NCBI GenBank assembly: GCA_902574685.1
Contig: CACGOO010000003.1
Location: forward strand, 1 to 64,000
DNA length: 64,000 nt
Origin: an uncultured Pelagibacteraceae bacterium
GTDB lineage: Bacteria; Pseudomonadota; Alphaproteobacteria; Pelagibacterales; Pelagibacteraceae
Direction of reading: 5' to 3'
In this document: positions 51,592 through 61,076 of the stretch, piece by piece
How positions within the stretch are numbered: position 1 is the first letter of the stretch
Layout of the letters: every line of letters begins with the position of its first letter
Position numbers and translations under genes: made by a program
The notes under the pieces: model-generated
The model's database searches: none
What the model was told of the DNA's origin: nothing
Seen by the model: only the letters and a program-made list of their open reading frames with translations

Positions 51592-54491
51592 TTAACAGTT
51601 TCAAAAATTTTAAATAATAATTCTGAGACATGCTTACCTTTTTTCTCAGATAAATCAGATATTTGATGTCTACAGCTCGTACCATTTGCAACAATAAAGT
51701 CTTTTTCACCACTATTATTGATTGCAGGTATTAAAGAAAGATTAGCCATTTTTTTGGAGACTTCATAAGTCTTACTGTCATATCCGAATGAACCAGCCAT
51801 ACCACAACAACTAGACTCTATCATTTTGTTATTAATATTTAATTCTGATAAAAGATTAGTTAGCCCCTTCATTCTATCTTGTGATTTTTGATGACAGTGC
51901 CCATGGATTAATACATTTTGATCGAACTTATTTGCATTAATTTTATTATTATTTCTTATTTGTTCTAAAATAAATTCCTCAAGTAGATAAAATTTATTTT
52001 TAATCTGTTCTCTATTTTTCACATTTTTTAAAGTCTGATATTCATCGTTAAATGTTAATAAACAGGATGGTTCAATACCTACAACTGGTAAATCAATATA
52101 ATTATTTTGGATAACGTAATCATTAAATCTATTTAGCTCCTCAGAGGCTTTGTCTAATTGACCGTAAGAAATATAAGTTCTGCCACAGCAAAGTGGTCTC
52201 TTTAATTTATCTTTACCAAAACTTGGTATAACTGCTTGATATCCAAATTTATTTAATACTTTAATTGCATAAACTAAATTTTCATTTTCAAAGTTAATAT
52301 TAAATGTATCTGCAAACAAAATTACTTTATTTTCTGATACTGTCTGACTGTCGTAAATCTCTCTTAATGCGTTTTGGTTTTGAACTTCAGGCATAGTCCT
52401 TGCTGTTGCAAAACCAAACCTTTCAACAATTGTTGAAATTAATGGTAGGTTTTTCACCTTATTGAATATAGGAGCAACAATCTTTAATAACCAAATAAGT
52501 CTTGGCATATCTGAGATAACTCTATCTTTAATTCGCATACTAAATTTTTTATAGTAATGAGAAAGAAATTCAGATTTCATCTTAGCCATATCTACCGACA
52601 TAGGACATTCTCTTTGACAAGCTTTACAGCTGACACATAACTCCATAGTTTCATACATTTCTTTTGATGCAAATGAACCTTCTGGAAGTTGATTAGATAA
52701 AGCTAATCTTAAAGTATTTGCTCTACCTCGCACTAAATCTTTTTCTTCTTTAGTTACTCTGTACGATGGACACATCACACCAGAATCTAATTTTCTACAA
52801 GCTCCATTGTTATTACACATCTCAACAGCATCAGAGAATTGACCCCAATTAGACCAGTCATAATGTGTATCTATATTTTCTGTTTGATAACCTGATTTGT
52901 ATCTCATTAAAGATCTATCATTTGATTTAAATGGCCGAACAATTTTTCCAGGATTTAAAAGGTTTTTACTATCGAATGTATCTTTTATTTCTTCAAATGC
53001 ATTTGTGATTTTTTTACCAAACATCATTTCATGGAATTCTGATCTAACAATTCCATCACCATGCTCACCAGAATGAGAACCTTTATAATCTTTTACCATT
53101 TCAAAAGCTTCTTCAGATATAGATCTCATGTTTTGTATATCTTTGTCTGATTTCATATTTAAAACTGGTCTTACATGGAGAGTTCCCACAGATGCATGTG
53201 CATAAAACATTCCACTTGTTCCATATTTTTTAAATATTTCTTTTAATCTAGCTGTGTAGTCAGCTAAGTGTTCTAAAGAAACTGCGCAATCTTCAATGAA
53301 GGCAACTGGTTTTTTATCACCTTTCATTGACATCAAAATATTTAATCCAGCTTTTCTTATTTCAAAAACCTCTTTCTGTTCCGAAAGATCTGAATAATAT
53401 GAAAAATCATTTTTTTTGTTTTGGTTTAAAACTAAATATTCTAGATCCTTTATTTTCTTTTCATATACACTTTTCTCGGTATCAATAAATTCTACCATCA
53501 AAACAGCTTCAGGATTTCCTTTGATGTATTTTTTTATACCCCCAGCATACATTGGTATTTCTTTTGCTAAATTTAATAAATTTTGGTCCATTAACTCAAC
53601 ACAAGTTGGTTTTAATTTTACAATTTCTTTTGATAATTCCATTGCTTGATGGAAATTATCAAAGTAGCAGACACCCAAAATTTTATTCTTTGGTATTTCT
53701 GATAATTTTAATTTTATTTTATTAAATAAAGATAATGTTCCTTCAGAACCAACAAGAAGATTTGATGAGTTGAAGCCTTCAGGATCAATTAAATCAATGT
53801 TATATCCTCCAACTCTTCTTTGTGTTGTTGGCCAATTAGCATCAATTTCGCCTCCAACCTGTTGTCTCACATCTATGAATTTATCTATGATTTTATAGAG
53901 TCTATCTTGATTGTTCTTTGTAGCTAAATAATTCTTATTTATTTGATCAAAATTAAATATAGAGCCATCATCCAATATTGCTTCAATAGCTAATACGTTA
54001 TGAACCATGTTGCCATAATATAAAGATCTTGATCCGCAGGAATTGTTAGCTGACATTCCTCCAATGGTTGCTCTGCTGCTTGTTGAAACGTCTACTGGAA
54101 ACCAAAGACCATGAGGCTTCAAATAAGCATTTAGATGATCTAATACGACACCTGGTTGAACCCATACATATTTTTCTTCAACATTAAGTTCTAAAATTTT
54201 GTTCTGATGTTTGCTGTAATCTAATACAACACTCTCTCCAACAGTCTGACCACATTGAGAACTTCCACCACCTCTAGCTAATAGAGGAACAGAATTCTTT
54301 TGTGAATATTCCATTAAACTTAAAACATCATTTGTATCTTTTGGAAGAACTACACCAAGAGGTTTAATTTGATAAACAGACGCATCGGTACTGTATCTTC
54401 CACGTGAGAATTCATCGAATAAAGTTTTACCGTCAACTTTACTACTTATTTCTTTACCAATTTTTTGTATCTGATCTGAATTAAACCGCAT
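51588..54491 (-). CDS. ydiJ: YdiJ-like FAD / iron-sulfur 2-hydroxyacid dehydrogenase
   Basis: A 967-residue fusion. The N-terminal third is an FAD_binding_4 domain (PLLARGGGSSQCGQTVG) followed by the FAD-linked oxidase C domain; FYAHASVGTLHVRPV is typical. Then come Cys-rich motifs CNNNGACRK with CPSYR and CVSCKACQRECP for two [4Fe-4S] clusters, and two CCG-type blocks PLCCGRTY and ESSCCGMAGSFGYD. This matches YdiJ/GlcD-GlcF fusions that oxidise D-2-hydroxyglutarate, D-lactate or glycolate into the quinone pool. Substrate not readable here. Confidence 0.9.
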   Translation of the reverse strand: MRFNSDQIQKIGKEISSKVDGKTLFDEFSRGRYSTDASVYQIKPLGVVLPKDTNDVLSLMEYSQKNSVPLLARGGGSSQCGQTVGESVVLDYSKHQNKILELNVEEKYVWVQPGVVLDHLNAYLKPHGLWFPVDVSTSSRATIGGMSANNSCGSRSLYYGNMVHNVLAIEAILDDGSIFNFDQINKNYLATKNNQDRLYKIIDKFIDVRQQVGGEIDANWPTTQRRVGGYNIDLIDPEGFNSSNLLVGSEGTLSLFNKIKLKLSEIPKNKILGVCYFDNFHQAMELSKEIVKLKPTCVELMDQNLLNLAKEIPMYAGGIKKYIKGNPEAVLMVEFIDTEKSVYEKKIKDLEYLVLNQNKKNDFSYYSDLSEQKEVFEIRKAGLNILMSMKGDKKPVAFIEDCAVSLEHLADYTARLKEIFKKYGTSGMFYAHASVGTLHVRPVLNMKSDKDIQNMRSISEEAFEMVKDYKGSHSGEHGDGIVRSEFHEMMFGKKITNAFEEIKDTFDSKNLLNPGKIVRPFKSNDRSLMRYKSGYQTENIDTHYDWSNWGQFSDAVEMCNNNGACRKLDSGVMCPSYRVTKEEKDLVRGRANTLRLALSNQLPEGSFASKEMYETMELCVSCKACQRECPMSVDMAKMKSEFLSHYYKKFSMRIKDRVISDMPRLIWLLKIVAPIFNKVKNLPLISTIVERFGFATARTMPEVQNQNALREIYDSQTVSENKVILFADTFNINFENENLVYAIKVLNKFGYQAVIPSFGKDKLKRPLCCGRTYISYGQLDKASEELNRFNDYVIQNNYIDLPVVGIEPSCLLTFNDEYQTLKNVKNREQIKNKFYLLEEFILEQIRNNNKINANKFDQNVLIHGHCHQKSQDRMKGLTNLLSELNINNKMIESSCCGMAGSFGYDSKTYEVSKKMANLSLIPAINNSGEKDFIVANGTSCRHQISDLSEKKGKHVSELLFKIFETVN

Positions 54492-54508
54492 AAAACTTAA
54501 TTAAAGGT

Positions 54509-55663
54509 TTATTTATTTTTGTAAACCAGTTTACCGAACTTTTTTAACGCGGCCTCTGAAATCTCTAAACCTAAACCAGGTTTTTCATTTAAATGTATCC
54601 ATCCTTCACTCATTTTATGTGGATTTTCAAATAATTGTGCCTGTAAAGGATCTCTCTCATCATCAAATGACTCAACAATTCTCCCTGCTGGTGTTGATGC
54701 TACTAATGATGCATGAATATAACAATCATGATGTGGAGCTACATCTATATGATTTAATTCACACAATGCAGAAAGTTTTTTTCCATTAGTAAAACCACCA
54801 AACATTGTGCAATCAAATTGTAAAATTTGAATTGCTTCTTCTTCAATCATGGACCTACATCCATAAATAGTTATTTCACTTTCACCACCTGACAATGGAA
54901 TTTTAGTTTGTTTTGACAAAAGTTTTAAAGTCCTTCTATCATCTTCCCATCTAACAGGTTCTTCAATCCATGTAGGATTAAATCTCTCAAATTCTTTTAC
55001 ACCTTCAATTGCAGTTTTTAGATCCCATGCTCTATTAACATCAATCATTAAACCTTTTTGATCTCCAATTTCATCTCTAATGATTTCTAATCTCTTAGCG
55101 TCTTCTTTGATACTAAGTCCTCCAACTTTAACTTTAAAACTTTGATGACCAATATTTACTAATTTTTTAATTTCATCTCTTAATTCTTTTTCGTCTTTTT
55201 CATCTCTGTAGTAAGCACATGTAACATAAACAGGAATTTTATTTCTGTATCCTCCAAACAATTTATACAAAGGGATGTTTGAAGCTTTTCCTATCAAATC
55301 CCAACAAGCAATATCTAAAGCGGCTGAAATTCTAATTAATGCTTCTCTGCTCCAACTTTTTTCGCTACTGACTCGAGTATCAGTTAATTTGAAAATTTTT
55401 TCATAAATTTTTTCTGGGCAAAATGGATCTTCTCCAATTATTAAATTTTGTAAGCCATTTGAAAATGGTTTGATGATAGGAGCAATATCAGTATAGCTTG
55501 TTGCTAAACCAAAGCCTGAATGACCATCTTTAGTTTTAATTTTAATTAAAAGTTCATTAGCTGTTGGTACAATAAAGTGACTAACCCAATGTGGATTTAC
55601 TTCATCTGGATTATTAAGAACATAAACTTCTAAGCTATCAATTAAATTACTACTATTTGTCAT
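54509..55663 (-). CDS. Enolase-superfamily enzyme of the mandelate racemase/muconate lactonising group
   Basis: A 384-residue acid-sugar dehydratase or racemase-like enzyme. Metal ligands appear in LMIDVNRAWD, WIEEPVRW and SGGESEIT. A KxK pair (HQSFKVKVGG) and a C-terminal HH (DVAPHHDCYIHAS) give the general bases of the mandelate racemase type. Members dehydrate sugar acids such as galactonate or mandelate-like substrates. It shares its direction and a 17-base gap with ydiJ, so both may act on hydroxy or sugar acids; this is a guess. Confidence 0.85.
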   Translation of the reverse strand: MTNSSNLIDSLEVYVLNNPDEVNPHWVSHFIVPTANELLIKIKTKDGHSGFGLATSYTDIAPIIKPFSNGLQNLIIGEDPFCPEKIYEKIFKLTDTRVSSEKSWSREALIRISAALDIACWDLIGKASNIPLYKLFGGYRNKIPVYVTCAYYRDEKDEKELRDEIKKLVNIGHQSFKVKVGGLSIKEDAKRLEIIRDEIGDQKGLMIDVNRAWDLKTAIEGVKEFERFNPTWIEEPVRWEDDRRTLKLLSKQTKIPLSGGESEITIYGCRSMIEEEAIQILQFDCTMFGGFTNGKKLSALCELNHIDVAPHHDCYIHASLVASTPAGRIVESFDDERDPLQAQLFENPHKMSEGWIHLNEKPGLGLEISEAALKKFGKLVYKNK

Positions 55664-55708
55664 ACATTATAAATTTGCTTATATAATTTCTTTAGCATAT
55701 ACAGCGGT

Positions 55709-56881
55709 ATGGCAATTTCAAATAATATAAGACCTGGTCGACATTTTTTACAAATTCCAGGACCAACAAACGTTCCAGATAGAGTTTTAAGAGCAATGGA
55801 TTATCCAACTATAGATCACAGAGGTCCTGACTTTGCTGAATTAGGATTAAGAGTTTTAGACCGAATAAAATTAATTTTTAAAACTTCTGAACCTGTAATA
55901 ATTTTTCCAGCTTCAGGAACGGGTGCTTGGGAAGCTGCACTTGTAAACACTTTAAGTGCTGGAGATAAAATCTTGATGTTTGAAACTGGACATTTCTCAA
56001 CTCTTTGGTGGGATATTGCTCAAAAATTTAAAATTGAAGTAGACTTTGTTGAAGGTGATTGGAGAACAGGTGTTGATCCAAACATCGTTGAACAAAAACT
56101 AAAAGAAGACAAAGATAAAAAAATTAAAGCAGTTTGTGCTGTACATAATGAAACTTCTACAGGTGTTACAAGTAGAATTGGAGAAATTAGAAAAGCTATG
56201 GATAATGCGGAACATCCAGCTTTATTATTTGTTGATACGATATCTTCATTAGGCTCTATTGATTATAGACATGAAGAGTGGAAAGTTGATGTAACTGTTG
56301 GTGGTTCTCAAAAAGGATTGCTATTACCACCAGGACTTTCTTTTAATGCAATAAGTTCTAAAGCTTTAGAGGCATATAAAACATCTGAATTACCAAAATC
56401 TTACTGGGATTGGGGACCTATGTTAGAAAACAATAAAAAAGGTTACTTTCCTTATACACCAGCCACAAATTTATTTTATGGTTTAGATGAAGCAATCAAT
56501 ATGCTTACAGAAGAAGGTTTAGATAATGTTTTCAAAAGACACAAAAGATTTGCAGAAGCTACAAGAGTTGCTGTCAATTCATGGGGATTAGAAATACTTT
56601 GTAAAAATCCAGAAGAATACTCAGACTCATTAACAGCTGTAATGGTTCCAGATGGTCATGATGCCGATTTTTTAAGAAAAACTATTTTAGATCATTACAA
56701 CATGTCATTAGGAACAGGACTTGCAAAAGTTGCTGGAAAAATTTTTAGAATTGGTCACTTGGGTGATTTTAACGAACTCATGTTAGCTGGAACATTGGCA
56801 GGTGTTGAAATGGGTCTAATGAAATCTAAAATACCTTATAAAAAAGGTGGAATACTTAAGGCACTTGAGTATCTTTGTTAA
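55709..56881 (+). CDS. sgaA: Class V aminotransferase, serine/alanine:glyoxylate type
   Basis: A 390-residue PLP enzyme of the small-subunit alanine:glyoxylate / serine:glyoxylate group. Landmarks: IPGPTNVPDRVLRAMDYPTIDHRG, FPASGTGAWEAAL and the PLP Lys in VGGSQKGLLLPPG. It converts glyoxylate to glycine using Ser or Ala. Glycine is of special value to SAR11, so a glyoxylate-to-glycine role fits, but this is an inference. Divergent from the enolase-superfamily gene, 45 bases away. Confidence 0.9.
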   Translation: MAISNNIRPGRHFLQIPGPTNVPDRVLRAMDYPTIDHRGPDFAELGLRVLDRIKLIFKTSEPVIIFPASGTGAWEAALVNTLSAGDKILMFETGHFSTLWWDIAQKFKIEVDFVEGDWRTGVDPNIVEQKLKEDKDKKIKAVCAVHNETSTGVTSRIGEIRKAMDNAEHPALLFVDTISSLGSIDYRHEEWKVDVTVGGSQKGLLLPPGLSFNAISSKALEAYKTSELPKSYWDWGPMLENNKKGYFPYTPATNLFYGLDEAINMLTEEGLDNVFKRHKRFAEATRVAVNSWGLEILCKNPEEYSDSLTAVMVPDGHDADFLRKTILDHYNMSLGTGLAKVAGKIFRIGHLGDFNELMLAGTLAGVEMGLMKSKIPYKKGGILKALEYLC

Positions 56882-56899
56882 TTAATCAAGTTGTGAATT

Positions 56900-57877
56900 A
56901 TGCTTGATTTTTGCATCATAGGATCAGGAATTTCTGGATCAACGATCGCAAACTTATTAAATAAAAAATATTCCGTTGCAGTTTATGATAAAGCAAGGGG
57001 TTTTGGTGGTAGAAGTTCATTTAAAAAATATAAAGATAAAGTCGGATTTGATCATGGACTTCAATATATCTCTCCAAAATCTAAAAAATTTAAAACATTT
57101 ACTAATCAACTTATTAAGAAAAAAGTTTTAAAAAAGTGGGGAGGAAACCATTTATTTCTGCATAAAACAGTCAAGGAAATTAAAAATCATTTAAAATTAA
57201 TTGGAACAAAAGGAAACAACTCTATTAGCAAACATTTATTAAAGAAAATTAAATGCAATTTTGAACATGAACTAATAAATATAAAGAGATTAAATGATTA
57301 TTGGGAATTAATATTCAAAAATGATGTAAAACAAAAATGTAAAAATCTTATTTTGACCTGCCCATTTCCTCAAAGTAAGAAATTAGGACAAAGATATTTA
57401 AATAAATCCTATTTAAATCAAAAAGTTAAAATGGATGCTAATTTAACAGTTATGATTGTCACTAATAAGCTTAAACAATCAAATAGTAGTTATTTTTTTA
57501 ATGATGATATGCTTGGTTGGGCTGCATACGAAAATAGTAAGAAAAGATTTAAATTTAAGTATGATTTATGGACACTTCAAAGCACATACAAATATGGTAA
57601 TAAATTCACTAAAGATTATAGAAACAAAAGAAAATACTACACAAATCAACTAGTTAAAAAATTTGAGAAATTAACAAATTTAAAAATTAAAAAAATTCAT
57701 CACTCAAGAATTCATGGTTGGATGTATTCATCAAATTCAAAGCCACTTAAACAATTATCTTTATGGAATAAGTCTTTAAAATTAGGTTTATGTGGTGATT
57801 ATTTTGGAGGACCAAGATTAGAAAATGGGTGGCAAAGTGCACACGATTTACATAGTAAAATACGATATGGTAAATAA
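56900..57877 (+). CDS. FAD/NAD(P)-binding flavoprotein, renalase-like
   Basis: A 325-residue flavoprotein. The dinucleotide motif CIIGSGISGSTIANLL (residue 5 on) and ARGFGGRSSFKKY, then DHGLQYISP, match small amine-oxidase/renalase-type proteins; LGLCGDYFGGPRLENGWQSA closes the FAD site. Renalase-like enzymes oxidise aberrant NAD(P)H isomers. The middle is unusually Lys-rich, as is usual for this genome. It starts 18 bases after the aminotransferase and runs into the next gene with no gap. Confidence 0.83.
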   Translation: MLDFCIIGSGISGSTIANLLNKKYSVAVYDKARGFGGRSSFKKYKDKVGFDHGLQYISPKSKKFKTFTNQLIKKKVLKKWGGNHLFLHKTVKEIKNHLKLIGTKGNNSISKHLLKKIKCNFEHELINIKRLNDYWELIFKNDVKQKCKNLILTCPFPQSKKLGQRYLNKSYLNQKVKMDANLTVMIVTNKLKQSNSSYFFNDDMLGWAAYENSKKRFKFKYDLWTLQSTYKYGNKFTKDYRNKRKYYTNQLVKKFEKLTNLKIKKIHHSRIHGWMYSSNSKPLKQLSLWNKSLKLGLCGDYFGGPRLENGWQSAHDLHSKIRYGK

Positions 57878-58348
57878 ATGAAAATTATATTTTCGATATT
57901 AATTTTACTTTTTTCAACATCAATTAGTTTTTCTAAAAATACTGATATCATCCATGATTTTAAAATGACTTTTGATTGTAAATTAGAAAAAATAATGATC
58001 AAAAATAAAGATTTTAATTATCAAACTTTTACTGCAGACAATATTGAGGTAGATAAAAAAAAAGTTTTAAAAGTTGTAGCAGCACAACCAAGTAAGCTTA
58101 CTATTAATGGTTTATCAGAATTTATAGATACTTATTCAGATATTAGTAAAGATGATGTTAGAATTGCTAAAAACGACACCATTTTATTTAAAAATATAGA
58201 TAAAGAAAAAAAATACTCGGAATCAGTATTTTTAAATAGATCAACTGGTGAATTAATTCATGAAGTTACAAAAAATATGAATACTAAAGATAATGAAAAA
58301 TATATTTCTTTCTTTGGTTGTAATAAAAAATGGAAATCCAATAATTAA
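57878..58348 (+). CDS. Secreted protein of unknown function, 156 residues
   Basis: Follows the flavoprotein stop directly (TAA then ATG). Signal peptide (MKIIFSILILLFSTSISFS). The mature part has two Cys (FDCKLEK and FFGCNKK), a VAAQPSKLTINGLSEFIDTY segment and a beta-rich pattern. Looks like a small periplasmic or surface protein. Not recognised. Ends five bases from a convergent gene. Confidence 0.7.
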   Translation: MKIIFSILILLFSTSISFSKNTDIIHDFKMTFDCKLEKIMIKNKDFNYQTFTADNIEVDKKKVLKVVAAQPSKLTINGLSEFIDTYSDISKDDVRIAKNDTILFKNIDKEKKYSESVFLNRSTGELIHEVTKNMNTKDNEKYISFFGCNKKWKSNN

Positions 58349-58353
58349 TAATT

Positions 58354-59505
58354 TCAAAGAGTTGTAAGATCTAATTTTTGATTACCTAATCTCTCATTAC
58401 CTTTTTCAGTTACAAGATAAGTTTCGCCTAAATTCATGGCTAATTGATTTTCAGAGTCCATCAATATCATGTGCATAAAAAATATATTTCCTGGCTGAAT
58501 CTCATATGGATTTCCTGTATATAACATTGGCCAATCCATCCAGTTGGGAGAAAAAGTTGCTCCTAATGAGTAACCGCATGCATTCATTCTTGAATTTTTA
58601 AAGCCATGATCATCAAAAGTTTTTGCATGAACATCAAAAACTTCTCCAATTTTATTTCCAGGCTTTAATTTCTTTTCACAATTTGTAAGAGCTTCAACGC
58701 ATGCTTCATGCATTTTATGATGTTTTGGATCAGCTTTTCCTATGGGTATTGTTCTAAACATAGCTGAATGATAGTGCCTATAAGTGCCAGCCCATTCTAT
58801 GGTCAACTGATCTTGATTATTAAGTATTTGTTTTTCTGCTTGATATCGACAGAGTAGTGCATTCTTTCCAGACCCTATAATAAATTCATTTGCAGGATAA
58901 TCTCCACCTCCTTCAAATATAACTCTATTCATTTCAGCTAAAATTTTAGACTCACTTACCCCTGCTTTTGTATGCTTCCAAACTTCATCTAAAGCTTTAT
59001 CAGCTAAATTTGCTGCTTTTTTTACATAACTAATTTCTTCATCAGATTTTATTACTCTTAGTTTTGTTATTAATTCTGACTTATCTTCAATTGAGCAATA
59101 ATTTTGTAAAACTGTATTAAGTCTTAATGCATTTCTTCCTGTAAGACCGTATGCTTCATATTCAACGCCAATGTTTTTTCCTTTTAAATTTAACTCATCT
59201 AAAATTAATTTGAGATCATCAGCAGGATTGGCACCATCTTTATCAACCCAAATTCTTATATCACTGATATTGGACGTGTTTTGAGCTTGCCTTAAATCAG
59301 GTGCTCTAGTTAATAATATTACATTTCCCTTTTGATCTAAAACCAATGCTTGGAAAAATACATATCCAAATGTGTCGTAGCCAGTGAGCCAATACATAGA
59401 CTCCTGTCTAAACATAATAAGAGCATCTACACCCTCATTTTTCATAGAGTTGAGTGTCTTTTCTTTTCTATTTGAGAATTCTTCTTTACTAAAATGAAGA
59501 CCCAT
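58354..59505 (-). CDS. M24-fold (creatinase/ectoine-hydrolase-like) protein lacking the metal ligands
   Basis: A 383-residue pita-bread-fold protein. The N-terminal creatinase domain (LIMFRQESMYWLTGYDTFGY) and the C-terminal M24 core are both present. The aminopeptidase metal ligands are replaced: at the first Asp pair TIEWAGTYRHYHSAMFRT has Trp and Ala, the His position is Tyr (CGYSLGATF), and the Glu positions are His (FFMHMIL) and Gly (LGETYLVT). That resembles metal-free members such as creatinase and ectoine hydrolase DoeA/EutD. A C-N amide hydrolase of a small zwitterion is suggested; ectoine is plausible, not proven. Confidence 0.8.
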   Translation of the reverse strand: MGLHFSKEEFSNRKEKTLNSMKNEGVDALIMFRQESMYWLTGYDTFGYVFFQALVLDQKGNVILLTRAPDLRQAQNTSNISDIRIWVDKDGANPADDLKLILDELNLKGKNIGVEYEAYGLTGRNALRLNTVLQNYCSIEDKSELITKLRVIKSDEEISYVKKAANLADKALDEVWKHTKAGVSESKILAEMNRVIFEGGGDYPANEFIIGSGKNALLCRYQAEKQILNNQDQLTIEWAGTYRHYHSAMFRTIPIGKADPKHHKMHEACVEALTNCEKKLKPGNKIGEVFDVHAKTFDDHGFKNSRMNACGYSLGATFSPNWMDWPMLYTGNPYEIQPGNIFFMHMILMDSENQLAMNLGETYLVTEKGNERLGNQKLDLTTL

Positions 59506-60278
59506 TAACGAATGTTAACACTAACAGAACCGATTTTATCAACTGTTCCTTTGTATAATCCTTTTCCTTTAAATGGAACTACTCCCACAGTTGAGCCTGT
59601 GAAAACATAAAAATCTTTATTTAATTTTATCTTTTCTTTTTTAACTTTATTTAAAACAAATCTTAAAGAATTTAATGGGTTAATATAAACAATATTTGTA
59701 TTACCATTTACTTTTACTCCATTTTTCTTACTAACTAATGATGTTTTTAAATTATTTAAGTTTAATTTTTTAAATTTTGTTTTTCTTCCAACAACAAATT
59801 TGATGTTAAATCCAAAATCTCCACAAATGTCTCCTAAATATGTAAATTTTTTATTTCTTTGTCTAAATCCAACTATTTCAAAACAAGGCCCCATAAATTT
59901 AATAAATTTAGTGACATTTGATTTTGTGACTATTCCTTTAAAATCAAAGAAAGATTTCTTAATAAAATAATAAACTTCAACCTCTATACCTTTAGTATGT
60001 TGGTTTATTTTTACTTTTTGACCGGATTTAACTAATCTTTTTTTAAATACTTTTGCTGTAAAAGGTTCTTTTTCTTTTAATTTTTTTAATGCTTGAATTC
60101 CAGTCCCACCAGCTTTTATTCCAATTGTTTCATCTTTAATTTGATCTTCACACAATTTTCTAAGTTTGTTGGCTAAATTAATATTTTTACAATATTTTAC
60201 TGGGATAGGATTGATGACTGTATTTGTGTTGAAAGCTTTTACAAGTCTTCCAGCGATACGATTAATTTCATTTTTCAT
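59505..60278 (-). CDS. 2-keto-4-pentenoate hydratase / fumarylacetoacetate-hydrolase-like protein
   Basis: A 257-residue FAH-superfamily protein. GIKAGGTGIQALKKLKEKEP, GPCFEIVGFR, GDICGDFGFNIKFVVG and the final FTGSTVGVVPFKGKGLYKG are the conserved stretches; the last is the typical hydratase ending. Its stop overlaps the M24 start by one base. Catalysis on a 2-oxo acid or enol is expected; substrate unknown. Middle of a six-gene leftward run. Confidence 0.85.
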   Translation of the reverse strand: MKNEINRIAGRLVKAFNTNTVINPIPVKYCKNINLANKLRKLCEDQIKDETIGIKAGGTGIQALKKLKEKEPFTAKVFKKRLVKSGQKVKINQHTKGIEVEVYYFIKKSFFDFKGIVTKSNVTKFIKFMGPCFEIVGFRQRNKKFTYLGDICGDFGFNIKFVVGRKTKFKKLNLNNLKTSLVSKKNGVKVNGNTNIVYINPLNSLRFVLNKVKKEKIKLNKDFYVFTGSTVGVVPFKGKGLYKGTVDKIGSVSVNIR

Positions 60279-60287
60279 AGCCAGAAC

Positions 60288-61076
60288 TTATTGAAGAATG
60301 CTCATAGGATCAAGTCTAGTTTGAAACCAATTTATCCTAAAATCTAAATGAGGCCCAGTTGATCTTCCTGTAGATCCAACAGTTCCAATAATTTCTCCTT
60401 GTTTAACTTCATCACCAACTTTAACCATTACATTCTCAAGGTGTGAATATATTGTTGAAATTCCGTGTCCGTGATCCATTATTACAGTACCACCTGTATA
60501 ATAAAGATCATCTTCCGCCATTGTGACTACTCCTGTTCCAGATGATTTTATTTCAGTTCCCTGTTTAGCTGCAATATCAATTCCATAGTGAGGCCATTTT
60601 GGTTTACCATTAAGAATTCTTTGGCTACCGTAAACTCCACTAATTATTCCTTTAACTGGCATAATAAATTGTTCAGTAAAGAAAGTTAAATCTGAATTAA
60701 TGGCTCTTGCTTTTCCAATTCTCCCATTTTCTTCTTTAATTCTATTATAAACAGATTCTGGTGGTGTAACTTTATTTTCAGGCAGACCATCTATTCTTTG
60801 AATATTATATTTTCTCTTAAAAACTTTTTTTATAATTTTATTTTTTTTACCATTATTTATTTCAGTAATGGCTACATCGAATTTTCGATCTCTATCTATG
60901 CCAAACACGAAATATCCATCCTCAGATACTTTAACTTGTGTCTGATCTACAAATACCTTTGATCCAGCTTCTGCTTTACCTAAAATAAAATGTCCTTGTA
61001 AAAATTTACCTTGAAACTCTAAAGCATGAGTGTGTGTAGAAAATATAATTGCTAGAAAAAGCAACAATTTTTTCAT
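60288..61076 (-). CDS. Secreted M23-family metallopeptidase
   Basis: A 262-residue exported cell-wall peptidase from the ATG at 61076, which overlaps the SDR stop (TAATG). Signal peptide MKKLLLFLAIIFSTHTHA. The LytM/M23 core holds zinc ligands in HYGIDIA (HxxxD) and GPHLDFRINWF; the latter has HLD where many M23 proteins have HLH, a variant also found in related Gram-negative families. The N-terminal domain is a beta-rich, Lys-rich region. Probably cuts or binds peptidoglycan crosslinks in the periplasm. Confidence 0.88.
   Translation of the reverse strand: MKKLLLFLAIIFSTHTHALEFQGKFLQGHFILGKAEAGSKVFVDQTQVKVSEDGYFVFGIDRDRKFDVAITEINNGKKNKIIKKVFKRKYNIQRIDGLPENKVTPPESVYNRIKEENGRIGKARAINSDLTFFTEQFIMPVKGIISGVYGSQRILNGKPKWPHYGIDIAAKQGTEIKSSGTGVVTMAEDDLYYTGGTVIMDHGHGISTIYSHLENVMVKVGDEVKQGEIIGTVGSTGRSTGPHLDFRINWFQTRLDPMSILQ

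Noticed and set aside
60288..61076. M23 peptidase as inactive because of HLD instead of HLH
   Set aside because: The GPHLD variant with the following Arg/Asn-Trp stretch occurs in related families, and the rest of the metal site is intact.
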